In this document: piece by piece, positions 35,200-46,340 of the stretch
Numbering within the stretch: the stretch's first letter is position 1
How the letters are laid out: each line of letters begins with the position of its first letter
Assembly: GCA_963921195.1 (NCBI GenBank)
Contig: OY992538.1
Coordinates: 12,424,330-12,488,329, forward strand
Length of the DNA stretch: 64,000 nucleotides
Source of the DNA: Pegoplata infirma
Lineage: Eukaryota > Arthropoda > Insecta > Diptera > Anthomyiidae
Direction of reading: 5' to 3'
Program-made: the position numbers and the translations under genes
The notes under the pieces: generated by a model
The model's database searches: none
Told to the model about the DNA's origin: nothing
What the model saw: the letters and a program-made list of their open reading frames with translations, nothing else

Positions 35200-35330
35200 T
35201 TCGTCCATTTCTTCCCATAAAAATCGACCCTCCTAAAAATAAGTTCCATATATTTTTTTTTTTTCATAAACAATGTACCAAAATTTTAATAAAGATTAGA
35301 GAGTATCGGAAGAGAGACTTCCCTTGTTAG
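35200..35330 (+). repeat. Truncated copy of the CAAGGGAAG TIR element
   Basis: CCCATAAAAATCGACCCTCC, AATTTTAATAAAGATTAGAG and AGACTTCCCTTGTTAG match the right part of 22212-22795. The left part and the middle are absent. Confidence 0.6.
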
Positions 35331-37175
35331 TGAGATTATTCGTCATAATATTCGTTTTTCTTGCGCTTGTCGATTGACGTGATAATTGTGAGATATCTCT
35401 AATTCGTCAAAATATAAACATTTAAATAAAAGCTCTCTCTTTTTAATGAGTTTGGAGATGACAAACACAACATTTGTTTTCTAAAGCTTTTTATACACTC
35501 ATTGAAAAACGCTTGTCTTTTTTTAAAATACAATTTATATTCAATACAAAAATAATTTCCTGACTCTTATAGAAAATTTATTAAATATTTTAATAAAATG
35601 ATTTAAAAATTTTATGCAACGTGAATTCTTTTATAATACTATTCAATTATGTTTAAAAATATTGTTTATAAAAATTCAAATCCTATTTTTAGTTTTGTAT
35701 GTATAATTTATCCATAAATTTTCTTTCGGGCGTACAAATGGTTTTGCCAAAAAAATAATTATAATAAATTATTACAAAATATTACACGACCTACCACAAC
35801 ATAATTATATTTTTAAATTACAAAATTTTTAAAAGCACTCATAAATTATACATATAGTCAATGACTGGCAATTAATAATGGTCAATTTTAAAATTTGTTA
35901 CATACTATGAATATTTCATGTATGAGTGTATTATTTTTAAACTCAAAATTAAATGTTAGTTGAAATGAAAAAATGGTTGTAGTGATATCTGTAATAATTT
36001 TCTGGACGTTAAAGTTTTTTTTAATAATCACATGTTGAACTGAGGATGGTTAAACATATGGCGTTTCTTTTCAAAAAAAAATGTTGCACTTTTTCTGCCC
36101 TTTTTCTTAAATGACTTTTTACAGAAACGAACAGAAACTGTAGAAAAACCATTTTATCTACAGAACCCTTTTCTTCTGCATATACTAATTTCTTTGTTAA
36201 GTTCCTCTCTCTTTAATTTTTCTTTCTCATTTCCTCTTTTATGATTTCCCTATATGAAGTCATATAACAAGCACGCATTAAATAAAATTTAATGGTAGCG
36301 AATTTGGCAGGGCCAAGGCCGAGAAAAACCCACCCCTCCGACGAGCAACAGGCTGGATAATATGCGTGCGCTCGCTCATGCTCGTCATGCCCCCTGAAAA
36401 TATCCGCCAAGCCCCAGTGAATTTACTTTCGTGTATGCTACAAAACTCATATAATTTTTTTTATGGAATTAAAAGTATATGTTATTCAACAAAAAATCAA
36501 AAACATATAATTTAGGTAATTTTATAATATTGGTAATTTAATTTTTAAGATGCAAAAAAAACCTTTCAAAAAAACCTTTCATTCAGAAAATGTGCGAATA
36601 TTTTTTCAGAAAAGAAAACGCTACGTTGAAGGGAATGGGACTGTAAAAATGTTTTCGAAAATATTTTAAAAACTATTAATTTCTTTTTCCAAATTTTTTA
36701 AATAATTTGAAGATAAGCTTCCACTAGAATTTATTAAAAATTTGGTTTAATTTCTCATCAAATTTTCCGTTTAAAACTTCTAAAATAATATTTCAATAAA
36801 ATTTTGTTTTTATATTATTCCGTTATTTTTTTCTATAATTACATGACTAGCAATGTTTAATTTATTTTGCACTTTTTTCTTGAAAAACTTTTAAAAATAG
36901 AACTGTATTCTCCATAAAGTAAATTCAATATTTTTGCTTTTTTTTTGCAAATTGTGGGTGTAGTAAATCGTAAACAATGTTAAATATAAACATCTATAAA
37001 AAATTGTCATTCAGCAGATAAATTTTTTTCTCAAAATGTGGGCGATTTTTTGTTTAAACGTCATAAAAATTCATTTATCATGCATCATTCACAAAAAGAA
37101 AACGAAAATCAAACACTTTCTTTTGATAAAAGAGAATTAGCAAATTAAATTTTTAAAATTATTTTTTTTTTACAG
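35331..37175. other. AT-rich intron end with one GC-rich island
   Basis: This last part of the 34-kb intron is repeat-poor. Its only standout is about 36290-36420, a stretch with words such as GGCCAAGGCCGAG, ACCCACCCCTCCGACGAG, GCGTGCGCTCGCTC and CATGCCCCCTG in a strongly AT-rich setting. A 65-codon reverse-strand frame (36213-36410) covers it, but I do not recognise its product and there is no supporting gene structure. Confidence 0.45.
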
Positions 37176-37268
37176 GAAATTTCGAGCAGATTTAACGACG
37201 AAAAAACTTTAAGTGAACATTTGAAATTGCCCATACAACGAATTAACGATTATCAACTTTTATTAAAG
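37176..37268 (+). CDS. Unc-89: Unc-89/obscurin exon: late DH domain helix
   Basis: The 31-codon exon is phase 0 at both ends, with acceptor TTTACAG and donor AAAG|GTTTGT. It encodes EISSRFNDEKTLSEHLKLPI followed by QRINDYQLLLK. The L-P-x-Q-R-x-x-x-Y-x-L-L-L-K motif is the most conserved signature of DH domains and contributes to the GTPase contact surface in the family. A phase-0 exon of 93 bp could be skipped without a frameshift, but skipping would destroy the DH fold. Confidence 0.93.
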
Positions 37269-37674
37269 GTTTGTGTTAAATACATATTTTTTTAAAATTT
37301 TTATAATAAGTAATATTGAATACATATAGAAAAACAAAAATACTATAGTTCCACGGAGGTAAAAAAGATTTTAGAACCATACTTTTTTATAATAAAAATT
37401 TTAATTTAAAATACTAATAATTTAAAATTATAAAATTTTTTTCAAATAAATTATATCAATATTTTTGAAATAAAGCAATTAATAAAACATTGACCCAGAA
37501 ACAATTTCAGCGGACTCAGTTAGCGAGATATGCCCACATTTACACATTTTCAAATGATTAAAAACCCTTTTCCAATCAAAAACTTCCAATCAAAGAGCGA
37601 ATCTTATAAAATTGGGAAAATTCTGAAGACCCAAATCGGAAATGCTCAATTGATTGTTGTTTTATTTTTTAATG

Positions 37675-38385
37675 AGGAAAGAGAAAAGAGAAAAAGGAAA
37701 GAGGAAAGAGAAAGAGGAACAAGAAAAAAAGAAAGAGGAAGGCACTGTTGCCAAGTTGGAGGTTTTCCCGCTAAATCTAGCGCTTTTTGTTTGGATTTAG
37801 CGGGAACGGTGCTTTAGCGGGAAAATATAGCGCTTTTTGTTTGGATTTAGCGGGGAAAAATTTTAGGTTTTTTCCAATTTTTTTTTCAATCTAAAACGCC
37901 AAATTTGCCGATTTTTAGCGCTTTTTTGTAACTTAGCGGGAGAATTTTATATTTTCCTGCTAAATTTTTTTCGGCGGTTTCTTGCGCGTTTTTAGTGAAA
38001 AGTCAATTTTCGTAGAAAAAATAATTTGGGGGTTGTTTTTTTCTTTTTTTCAATCAAAAATGCCAAGTTTTTCGGTTTTCAGCGCTTTTTTCGTAATTTA
38101 GCGGGAGAATTTTAAATTTTCCCCGCTAAATTTATTTTTGGCGGTTTCTAGCGCTTTTTTAGTGAAATTTAGAGGTTTTTGTTTAAAAATAGTTGGCAAC
38201 AGTGGAGGAAAGATAAAAGTGGATAGAGAAAAGAGAAAAGAGGATAGAGAAAGGAGAAAAAAGAAAAGAGGAAACAGGAAAAAAGAAAAAGGGAAAGAGG
38301 AAAGGAGAAAAAGAAAAGAGGAACAGGGAAAGATGAAAGAGGAATGAGAAAAGAGGAATGAGAAAAGATGATAGAGGAAATGGGA
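37675..38385. repeat. Purine-rich (GAAAGAGG)n tract split by a MITE
   Basis: GAGAAAAGAG/GGAAAGAGG words fill 37675-37742 and 38205-38385. The 462-bp element between them (37743-38204) carries an 8-bp target duplication, so this was once one tract. Open frames over it on either strand (Lys/Arg/Glu- or Ser/Phe-rich) are artefacts of the repeat. Confidence 0.85.
37743..38204. mobile_element. hAT-like MITE, 462 bp, 8-bp target duplication
   Basis: The ends CACTGTTGCCAA (37743) and TTGGCAACAGTG (38204) are perfect inverted repeats. The flanking 8-mers are GAGGAAGG (37735-37742) and GAGGAAAG (38205-38212), 7 of 8 identical. The inside is built from repeated TTTAGCGGG and TAGCGCTTTTT words. An 8-bp duplication with CA-TG ends fits hAT elements. 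No transposase is encoded. Confidence 0.85.
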
Positions 38386-38699
38386 AAGATAAAACGCTGG
38401 TTGTGCTGAGCTAAATGATTTTTTTGACTTTTCAACTGGAATCTTTGTTTTCTTAATGAAAATGTCAACGTGCAAAATAACAGCATTTCTAAAAACAACG
38501 TGTTCAATAATTGGTGAAACGACAAAACCCCAGTTATTGATATCCCAGGGTACTCAGACTCGAAAAACTTCTGTACGATCACTGTCTGGTTGCTATAATA
38601 TCTTTGCTGCTACTGTGGCAAGACCTTTGGTAATTTTTTGAAAGGGTAAAGAATAATGTTAGTTCGTCTATTCCAATATTTATACGGAAAGATAAAATA

Positions 38700-40500
38700 T
38701 TCACTGACACGGCATACACCTAAAAACGGTGAGGCCACTAACCTTGACAATTTCCACCCAATTGCAATTTCTTCTTCACTATTAAAGGCTATGGAGAGCA
38801 TGATGAATTTTTATCTTGTGAATTATCTAGATTCCAATTCAATTTTTTGCGATCGACAGTATGTATTTCGTAGAAGTTGTTTTACGGGAGGAGTGTTAGC
38901 GTTCCTTATGGAACGTTGCAGTCGATCCATACAATAGTTTCGTGAAAGTAAAGTTTTTGCTCTGGATATTTCCAAAGAATATGATCGTGTGTAGCATAGT
39001 GCACTCATATCAAAACTTGTTACATTTGGTGTCGCCGACACCATGTCGGTGATGACTCATCTCGATTTATATCGAGCCTTTTCAGAATCCCCACTATACG
39101 TATTGTTTTGAATGGTGTTTCATCCAACGAGTTTAAGCTTAATTCAGGGGTACCTCAAGGTTCCGTTCTTTCTCCTACTCTTTTCTATATTTTTCTTAAC
39201 CTACTTCAAACTTTCAATCCTACACACAAAAAATATAAAAAAAACTTGTGCCAGTTTTTGGTTTAATTAAAACCTATAAAGTGTTATTGGAAGTTTTTTA
39301 AAGTAAAAGCTTGGGTAATTTATCAAATAACGCGTTTAAGGTTGTATTATCCCAAAAACGTAGATGATAGCAGCATTTGTCATTCAATTTCTTTTAATCG
39401 TCGACCAAGCTTTGTATAGATTGAAGAATATGAATGACACACTTAATCATGATTGTAGATAGATCTCCGAGTGGTGTCTGGAAAATAAGGTCGATTTTTA
39501 TGCTCGCAAGACCCAATGTTGTATGTTGACCCACAGACAATCTGTGGAATCAACGTCATCTGTATCCATGGGTGGTATAACTATTGATGAAACAGACACT
39601 CCTGATGGTCTGGGTGTGTTTTGCAAGTGTCGAAAGAAGCATTCTCAAAACGGTGCAAGAATTATTTCACTCCATCTGATCATCCTACTATTTTTTCCGC
39701 CTATTGTTGGCATAAAACTCTTATATCTGGGCATGGGCTTTAAGGTATACTTTGAACCATTTGGACTTGGTGCAAAAGAAGGCGTTGAAGCCTATCAATG
39801 GACTGTGACAGGTAAATGTTGAAAGTTCTTGATTTCTTTGCTACCGACAAAGCAGCTTACTAACTCCGGTCTACACCAGGTACCTAGAGTGAGAAGGCGG
39901 CTAAGTAATCTAAATGGTCGAAAAACGTCTCAAGTAACTAGGAAGAATTTCTGAAACTTAGCTTTTGTAAAGTATCCTGATGGCCTGTAGCAGGCGTTTA
40001 AGAAGTAGAACAACGCAGATAACATTTGAAAAACTTTACACAAATGCCTGCATGGAGGTTGCTGACAGCCCAAGCAAAAGGATCGGATGCGGAAGCCTAG
40101 TAAGCTACCACATCTTAAATCACACTCATTATTGAAACCTCAACTACATTGGGGCCTCTGCTCCTTATAGGAGCCTTGAGAACATATATAAAATGACAGT
40201 AGGGTGTCCAGCTCTATTGATTCTTTCGATCATCGTGGGTTGTGCATCATTGTTCTACAGATATTACCATGGTTAGTGTTCTGCTGAGAGACTCGAATGT
40301 GCGTTCGTAACACTCGTCAATCAAGGAGATAACATTCGTTTGTTGCCGACTGCCCAGTGAATCGCACAACGCATTACAGAGAAAACTCATTGCTCAGTCG
40401 AGCATGTCGTGTGTGAAATTTACTACCCACAGAAGTCTTCCCAGTCAGCTACGATCTGGAAAACTTTAAAATAGGTGTGCATAAAAACTACTCCATCTCA
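38700..40500 (+). pseudogene. Jockey-type non-LTR reverse transcriptase, degenerate
   Basis: Translated in shifting frames, the + strand shows NLDNFHPIAISSSLLKAMES (about 38731), then a DISK-type D box (ALDISKEYDRV, about 38960), then SGVPQGSVLSPTLFYIF (about 39145). The catalytic YADD region follows after an AT-rich insertion of about 130 bp (VDDSSICHS, about 39360). Further on are WCLENKVDFYARKTQCC (about 39470) and a C-terminal tail with DCPVNRTTHYRENS and NLLPTEVFP (about 40345-40450). Several stops and frameshifts show it is dead. It is in the same orientation as Unc-89, inside its intron. The order of boxes is that of jockey-superfamily elements. Confidence 0.85.
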
Positions 40501-41344
40501 TAATCTATTTTCCTAATACAAACACAACGCATCAGAAGGGGGGCATCTACTGTGTGATGGCTCAAAATAAAAATAAATTAAAGAGGGCAAAGAGGTTGTT
40601 AAAATTCAGAAAAGCTTGACAGAAATTCAGTCTAAAATCGGAAAGAGGTAGTCAAAATTGATATAAGAAAGGAAAGAGTTAGTGTTAATTTCGAAAAAGC
40701 CATAATAAAAATTCTATTAAGCTCTTCAGTATTATAAAACTTTTTCTATCTCCTTGGAACTAAAGTATTTTAACATATAAATATATCTCTCTCTATATAT
40801 ATAACAAACATACTTGGTAGAAAATATTCTCAAAATATTCATACATTAGAATATAAAAAATTATACACCCAAAAAAAATATATATAAATAAAAAAAAAAT
40901 CCTCAAGAGAAATCCTAAAAAGCACAATTGAAAATAAAAATCACTTGATTAAAACATTAAACAATTAGTTTGTTTATACTAAACACAAAGTAGTTAAATT
41001 GCTTAAAAGCTTAAAACACTTTAACAAATTTATATGAAATTCCCTAATGTTTTTTTAAACAAGAACACTCCCAAGAACACTTCATAACTCTTACACTGTC
41101 CAAAAAAAAAAAAGCAAAAATGCAAAACCAACAAACACTAAAAAAACTCAAAATCACTTTAAAAGCTCCAAACACTTATCAATCTTAAACTTATTAAGAA
41201 CGAACATCTTCACCAATCACCACCACCACACCACAACCAAACCATCTAAAGATGGCTTTTAATACAATTCTAATGTTTCCAAATTAAAAACCATAAGAAA
41301 AAGCCAAATTCCGACCAAAAAAAAAACTTTGTTTTATTTCACAG
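40500..41344. other. AT-rich intron end, no feature seen
   Basis: The intron sequence runs from the 3' end of the retroelement remnant to the acceptor TTTATTTCACAG at 41344. It has CA-rich words (CACCACCACACCACAACC near 41220), but no gene or repeat was identified. Confidence 0.5.
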
Positions 41345-43559
41345 GATTTGCTTAAATTTTCACTAAGCTTAAAAGAAAATATTAAAGATATCCAAAAGGC
41401 TTTAGAGTTAATGCTTAGTGTTCCTAGCCGAGCCTATGATAATACATTTTTGAATAGCATTGAGGGATATCGTGGTAATATCAGTAAAATCGGACGTCTT
41501 CTGCTACACGAATGGTGGACTGTTATTGATAAGGAGGGAAAGGCTCATGAACGTTATTTATTCCTATTCAAATCACGCATTCTAATCTGTAAAGTACGAA
41601 AAATTAGTGAAAAACGTTCAATATTTGTACTGCAAGAGATTATAAAAATACCCGAATGTTTGGTAGAAGAAGATACCGCCAATAATCTTATAAAATTCTT
41701 AGCTAAACCTAATGCCAAGGATGCCCAAAACCTGCCGATTAGTTTGAAACCCCATAACGAACATAATGATTTAATACGAAAGTGGTATACCGAAATCTGT
41801 ACTCATATCGATAAAGAAGTAACCTTGCAAGAGCATAAAGCCGATGATTTACGTATAGATTCTTCTCAAATATTGCTAGATAATACTTTGGGTTTACCGC
41901 AAAAAGCCGAAGCCTATAATCCAGAGAGTGGCGTCAAGGCCTCAGATGTTGCTAAGGATTATTTCCTAACAAAAGAAGAAAAAGAACGTTATCAGGCAGA
42001 ATATCAAGATTTATTGCGTTTAGAGCAAGAATCTATAGATCGTTTTAATAAAACTAAAGTCGAAAGTTATCAGACAGTACAAAAGTCCGTAAATTCTTCC
42101 TACGAGTCAACACAGCAATCAGAAATACAACAAAGATCGGAAACCATATCCAAGGTGTCACAAAGATCCGAAGGTGGTATAGAACAAAAAACTACCACAA
42201 AATCCCAAACTGTAGAACAACAAGAAAGAGTTGTAGTAAAGAATGATAATATAATTGAAGCTCAAAGAGTTACTAATGTTTCTGCTTCGCAAGATACACA
42301 AGTTGCAAACAAGGAATCTGTACAACAGAAAACTGTAGAAGCATCTGCTAAGACAGTAGAACCTAAACAAGAACCTCCTAGAAAACAAACACCTGAACCT
42401 AAAAGAGAATCTCCAAAATCGGCCAGAGAATCACCTAAGCTTACTAAAGAGCCTTCTAGAGAATCACCGAAGCCTCCTAAAGAGTCTTCTAGAGAATCAC
42501 CCAAACCTAAAAGAGATTCTCCTAAGCCTACAAGAGAATCACCTAAAACTTCCAGAGAATCTCCCAAACCAATTGTGGAGGAATCTCAATCGAAAGTAGA
42601 ACAATCGATTGCAACTTCCAAAGTAGAACAACTTGAAGAAATTTCAAAAACGACTACTACCACTACAGCTACTGAAACTTTACCACAACCACCAACGTCG
42701 TCTTCTAACAACGAAGATCTTGGTAAGATTGCAAAGCCTTTTAAAACTCCCACTGCTTTAACGCCTGAACCATTGCCACTTCCACAAATCACAGTTACAC
42801 AAGATATTATACCCAGAATACACAAACCCATAGAGCTTAAAGACATAGCTGGCTATCAAGAGTCATTAAGACAAACGGCCGGTGGTGAGCAAAATCCAGG
42901 TGGATCCGGTGGTGGCCAACAAAATGTCTATAATATATCCGATAATGCTTCGCTTACGCAATGGAATAACCGCCTTTATACCATACAAATGGGACGCGAT
43001 GGTTTTGGAGATGGTGCAGCTCCACCTCCTCCACCCCTGCCCCCGCATTCTGTGCGCATGCCTGGCTTCTTTCAGCCATTACCACGCATTTCATATGAAA
43101 CATCTATTGAAATTTTGATTGTAAAAGCTACACCACCCTCTCCCCCACCTCCCATAACCCTAATACCACGCGTTGTGGTACGCAATGAAGCTTTAGAAAT
43201 GAAATCACAAAATTTCTTGGAGGGTATTTACGAAACGGAAAGTTTCGATACTTCTCTGCGTACGGCTAAAAAGAAAATTCGATCTATTAAGTCGTCCGTA
43301 CTAAAATCGAAAGATTCTACTAGATATGCTGTGGACACAGTGCAAAAAGCTACGGCTAAAGATTTTCTGCACATCTTTACGCCGCCTATTAAGCACAAGA
43401 GACCCATATATGAAATTGTTGAAGAACCTTCAAGATTAAGTGATGTGGAGGATGATTATTCGGAATCATATTTTGGTGATCTTCATTCGGAAGTAAGAGA
43501 ACATAGTGTTGCACGAACTGAGGATCATTTATCAGTGGCCTCCAGAAGACGTTATGACA
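41345..43559 (+). CDS. Unc-89: Unc-89/obscurin large exon: DH end, PH domain, RESPKP linker
   Basis: About 738 codons, phase 0 in and phase 1 out. Residues 1-33 (DLLKFSLSLKENIKDIQKAL onward) close the DH domain. Residues about 35-158 form a PH domain: IGRLLLHEWWTVID, then ERYLFLFKSRILICKVR, and a C-terminal helix with the typical Trp (IRKWYTEICTHI). DH-PH tandems are the standard RhoGEF module. From about residue 200 the sequence is Gln/Ser/Thr/Glu-rich. At residues about 350-415 there are seven R[E/D]SPK motifs, then Thr-rich and Pro-rich patches (PPPPPLPP near 559). The end (EEPSRLSDVEDDYSESYFGD) is acidic. The donor ACA|GTAAGA at 43560 joins to 48429. Reading through it meets a stop at 43580-43582. 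Confidence 0.92.
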
Positions 43560-43582
43560 GTAAGATAACAAAAAATAAATAA
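43560..43582 (+). other. In-frame stop just past a splice donor (possible short isoform end)
   Basis: If the donor ACA|GTAAGA is not used, the frame continues for seven codons and stops at TAA (43580-43582). Retention or alternative polyadenylation here would give a protein ending after SH3-DH-PH and the linker, without Ig domains. The sequence permits this. Nothing seen proves that it is used. Confidence 0.35.
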
Positions 43583-44100
43583 AATAAATGTGTTGTTTAA
43601 TGTCGAGTGTCTAACTGGTTGCTAACCGAGTGCTAAGTGTTGGTACAGTCTACGTAAGATTTTAAATGTGTCCTAATCCCCCTAAAACATGTTTGTTTGT
43701 TTGTTAAAAAGAAGGTTTCAAAATGTACTGTATAAACACTGAGAGAAAAAAATGCAATTTTTTTTTATAGAAAGTTAGAAATTGTCTAGCCGGGACATTC
43801 AAAATGTACCAAATTATGGTTTTTTAATGAGATCTCAAAAAAATGTTGCGTACTAGAAAAATTTGGAAATTAAGAACCAAGTTAATTTAATTTTTTGCAT
43901 TTGTGGAATAGTTTTTAGAGGTGAACTTTTAAAAATAGTCAATTTAATGAGGACTTCATGAAATTTTGAAATTTTAGAAAAAAGCTTTCTTTTTTCACAA
44001 GAGAGAGAGAGAGCTTTTTATGATTTTCTTAATTGTTTTTTCTCATCTAGTTTGAATTTCAAAAATAAGAAAGAGTTGACTGACAGACTGATTCACCCGA
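43583..44100. other. Intron start, unassigned
   Basis: This is AT-rich sequence after the large exon. No AATAAA-type signal could be singled out among many A/T runs, apart from AATAAATAAAATAAATG straight after the read-through stop at about 43574-43590. No repeat was recognised. Confidence 0.4.
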
Positions 44101-45010
44101 CGTTTTTTTTTTTGGAAATTGAAATTTCCGATTCCAAAGAAGTAAAAAGGGGCAAAAAGTGAACTTTGGTACTTTTAATGATTTCGGAAACCTCTGAAGC
44201 TCAGGACTTCAAATTTGGAATGTATATTCACCCCACGATACTTTTTTGGCAATTAGATATTTCGATTCTAAAGGGGTAAAAAGGATTAAAAAGTGTATTT
44301 TTTCAGAAATAACGATCCTCCAGAAAATTGGATCCTCCCGGAAAAAAAAAATATATTCGGCATAAAGTACTTTTTGAAATTTGTTTTTTGGTACTTTTTT
44401 TTTGTCATATCATATTATATCTTCATAGCCCATTCTAAGCGTTTGAAGCTGAAGACATTAAATTTGAAATGTAAAATTTGAAAATTTGAAATTCCGATTC
44501 TAAAGCATAGTACTCTGTTCGATTTCACGGGAAAAAATCTGTCAAACTCCATATAAAAAAAATAAAATTTGGCAACGCGAGGGAAAGTGTAAAAAAAGTT
44601 TTCACGCATTTTTATTATACAAGACAATTTAAATTGCCGTGAAAAAGTGGCATTTCAGTTTTGTTATTATCGTTTCTTTCTTATAATTGTCAAAAGTTGT
44701 TTATTTTTCATTGTTTTATTGCGATTTGAGGCGTTTAAAGTTGAAGTGAAATTTTCACCGCAAAAAACAGAGTACTTAGCTTAAGGGGGTAAAAGAGGCA
44801 AAAAAGTGTACTTTGAGACTTTTCTCTGTTTCCAGAAATAACGGTTCTTCAGAAAATTGGATCCTAATTTTTTTATATTCCAAAAAAATGGTCATAGAAA
44901 CTGGAAATTTGTAATGTGGGATCCTCCAACCGAAAAAAATTCTAAAAAATAAAAAATGTTAAAAGAGTAACAAATTGTGTTTCGGTTCTTTTTCTATCTC
45001 CTGTAATAAA
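44100..45010. repeat. Units of the dispersed ~140-bp tandem repeat (part 2)
   Basis: TTCGATTCTAAAGGGGTAAAA, GTGAACTTTGGTACTTTT, GAAATAACG and GGATCCTCC recur with irregular spacing. One unit is interrupted by the MITE at 44505-44782. The repeat resumes at about 46340-46660 in the same intron. Confidence 0.7.
44505..44782. mobile_element. MITE with AGTACTCTGTT inverted ends
   Basis: The left end AGTACTCTGTT (44509-44519) and the right end AACAGAGTACT (44766-44776) are perfect inverted repeats. They extend outward imperfectly (AAAGCAT on the left, TAGCTTAA on the right). The host repeat normally reads GATTCTAAGGGGGT, so the insertion fell in its TCTAAGG part. The right flank has TTAA, which could be a piggyBac-type target, but the left flank is changed to TAAA. 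Confidence 0.65.
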
Positions 45011-45011
45011 G

Positions 45012-46340
45012 CCCGTGTTAAAAGGAAATAAACATGATGTGATCTATTAAGATCTCATGATATAAATTTTATCTGATCAGATCTTTTGTATCCAAAATTT
45101 GTTTCCAATTACTGATCTTCTTTAATCTCGAAATTGGGGACTCATCTTGAATCTAATAGATCTGATCAGATGCAATTGATAAAATTAGATGTAGGGATCA
45201 GCCAGATCTAATAAGTTTTTACATGGGTGATTCTAGAGACTTAAAATGTGGAATCTACACTCAAAAGACAAGTGAACTAAAATCTGGGAAAATTAACTCA
45301 ATTTTAAGAAAAAGAGGGAATGGTTTGGCTCCAAAGATTTTTTTCTTAGTTTTAGTTCATAATTTGCCCAAAAATAAGGAAACAAAGTTATTTAATTTTA
45401 AGCCAATTTTAACTAGAAAATGGGAAAAATTATACTTCACATTTTAGAAATAGATTGGGTCTAGACCCTGTACCCATGGTTTCGGACCCCGTTTAACTCG
45501 AGACCCCGTTGGGTCCTTTAAGGGTCCCCATAGATTTTGAACCAAAACTTGTGTCCGTTTCGCTCTAACTTGCTTAGTTTTTGAGATACGGTAATAAGGG
45601 GCCTGATAGGGTCTTGAGAATCTTAAAAACCGGATAACTCGAAAACTATTAATCGGATGGCTTTCGGGTATTTTGCGGAACTGTTCTACGAGTCAAGAGC
45701 TACAAAAATGCCGTTTGACCTTTTCTCGTGTTTGCAGTATTTACCGAGATATGTGCATATATAAAATCTCGGGAATTTAAAATTTTAGATCTAAAATTAG
45801 GGTCTTGAGACCCCGACAGATATGCAGAGCTAGGCTATTCCATATTTTTCTTTGTAGTCTTTCTTTTAAAAATTCCATCCGTTTCGCTCTATCTCGCTTA
45901 GTTTTCGAGATATCGCCATTTTGAATTTTTAACTAAATTCTAAGTTATTTATTAAATTCTCAGAAGTCATTAACTAAATTCTAAGAAGTACACTTCCTCA
46001 ATTCAAAGAAGAGAAATACGATGATGTTTTTTTTTAGTAAATTTTAACCAAACTTGAACTAAATTGTTTTTTAAGAAATATGTCTCAAAAATAAAGATAC
46101 GATTCTTAGATTTGTGGAAAATTTCTTTGGCAGTAAGAATTTTTTTCCTAATATTAAAAAAATCCATTTAAAGAAAACTATGAACTAATTATAAGTAAAT
46201 GAACTAAAATTTTTTCCTCATAGTTAAGAAAATTTCTCATTTTTAAGTTAAATTTAACTAAATTTTAGGAAAATTCATGATCAATTTTCAAAGACATTTT
46301 TTCCTTAATTTTAGTTATGTCTTTTTTTTCAGTGTAGAAT
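45012..46340. other. Intron sequence with weak inverted and GC-richer patches
   Basis: Between 45012 and 45228 GATC-rich words (GATCTATTAAGATCTC, CTGATCAGATC twice) form a rough inverted structure, possibly an old MITE. The stretch 45460-45850 is unusually G/C-rich for this intron (GGACCCCGTTTAACTCGAGACC and similar words), with no convincing open frame. The rest is AT-rich with TAAGAAAA words. Confidence 0.4.

Larger units (their letters stand above)
3115..37175 (+). other. 34-kb Unc-89 intron interrupting the DH domain (phase 0)
   Basis: The donor is CAG|GTATGT at 3115. The acceptor is a T-run then TTTACAG at 37175. The reading frame continues across the intron: the DH domain resumes at 37176. 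Nothing in the intron looks like a functional gene on either strand. The repeats it contains are listed separately. Stretches not listed are AT-rich and give no open frame with protein-like composition. Confidence 0.8.

Noticed and set aside
3115..37175. Recursive splice sites in the 34-kb intron
   Set aside because: I looked for a pyrimidine tract followed by CAG|GTAAGT. AG|GTAA words occur (for example near 9146 and 36513), but none had both a good tract and a full donor. The scan was by eye and may have missed some.
38098..38582. Ser/Phe/Leu-rich reverse-strand frames, 125 and 137 codons
   Set aside because: These are translations of the purine-rich tract on the opposite strand. Two overlapping frames have the same composition.
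38656..38937. 93-codon reverse transcriptase frame as a functional gene
   Set aside because: Its motifs are real, but the element is broken by stops, frameshifts and an insertion, so it is recorded as a pseudogene.
42158..42846. Reverse-strand frames under the large exon (76, 101 and 86 codons)
   Set aside because: They are shadows of the Unc-89 reading frame and its RESPKP repeat; the + strand frame continues across them with domain content.
45010..45230. GATC-rich inverted structure as a definite transposon
   Set aside because: The ends are too diverged, no target duplication was found, and short GATC words pair by chance. It is mentioned only as a weak possibility.
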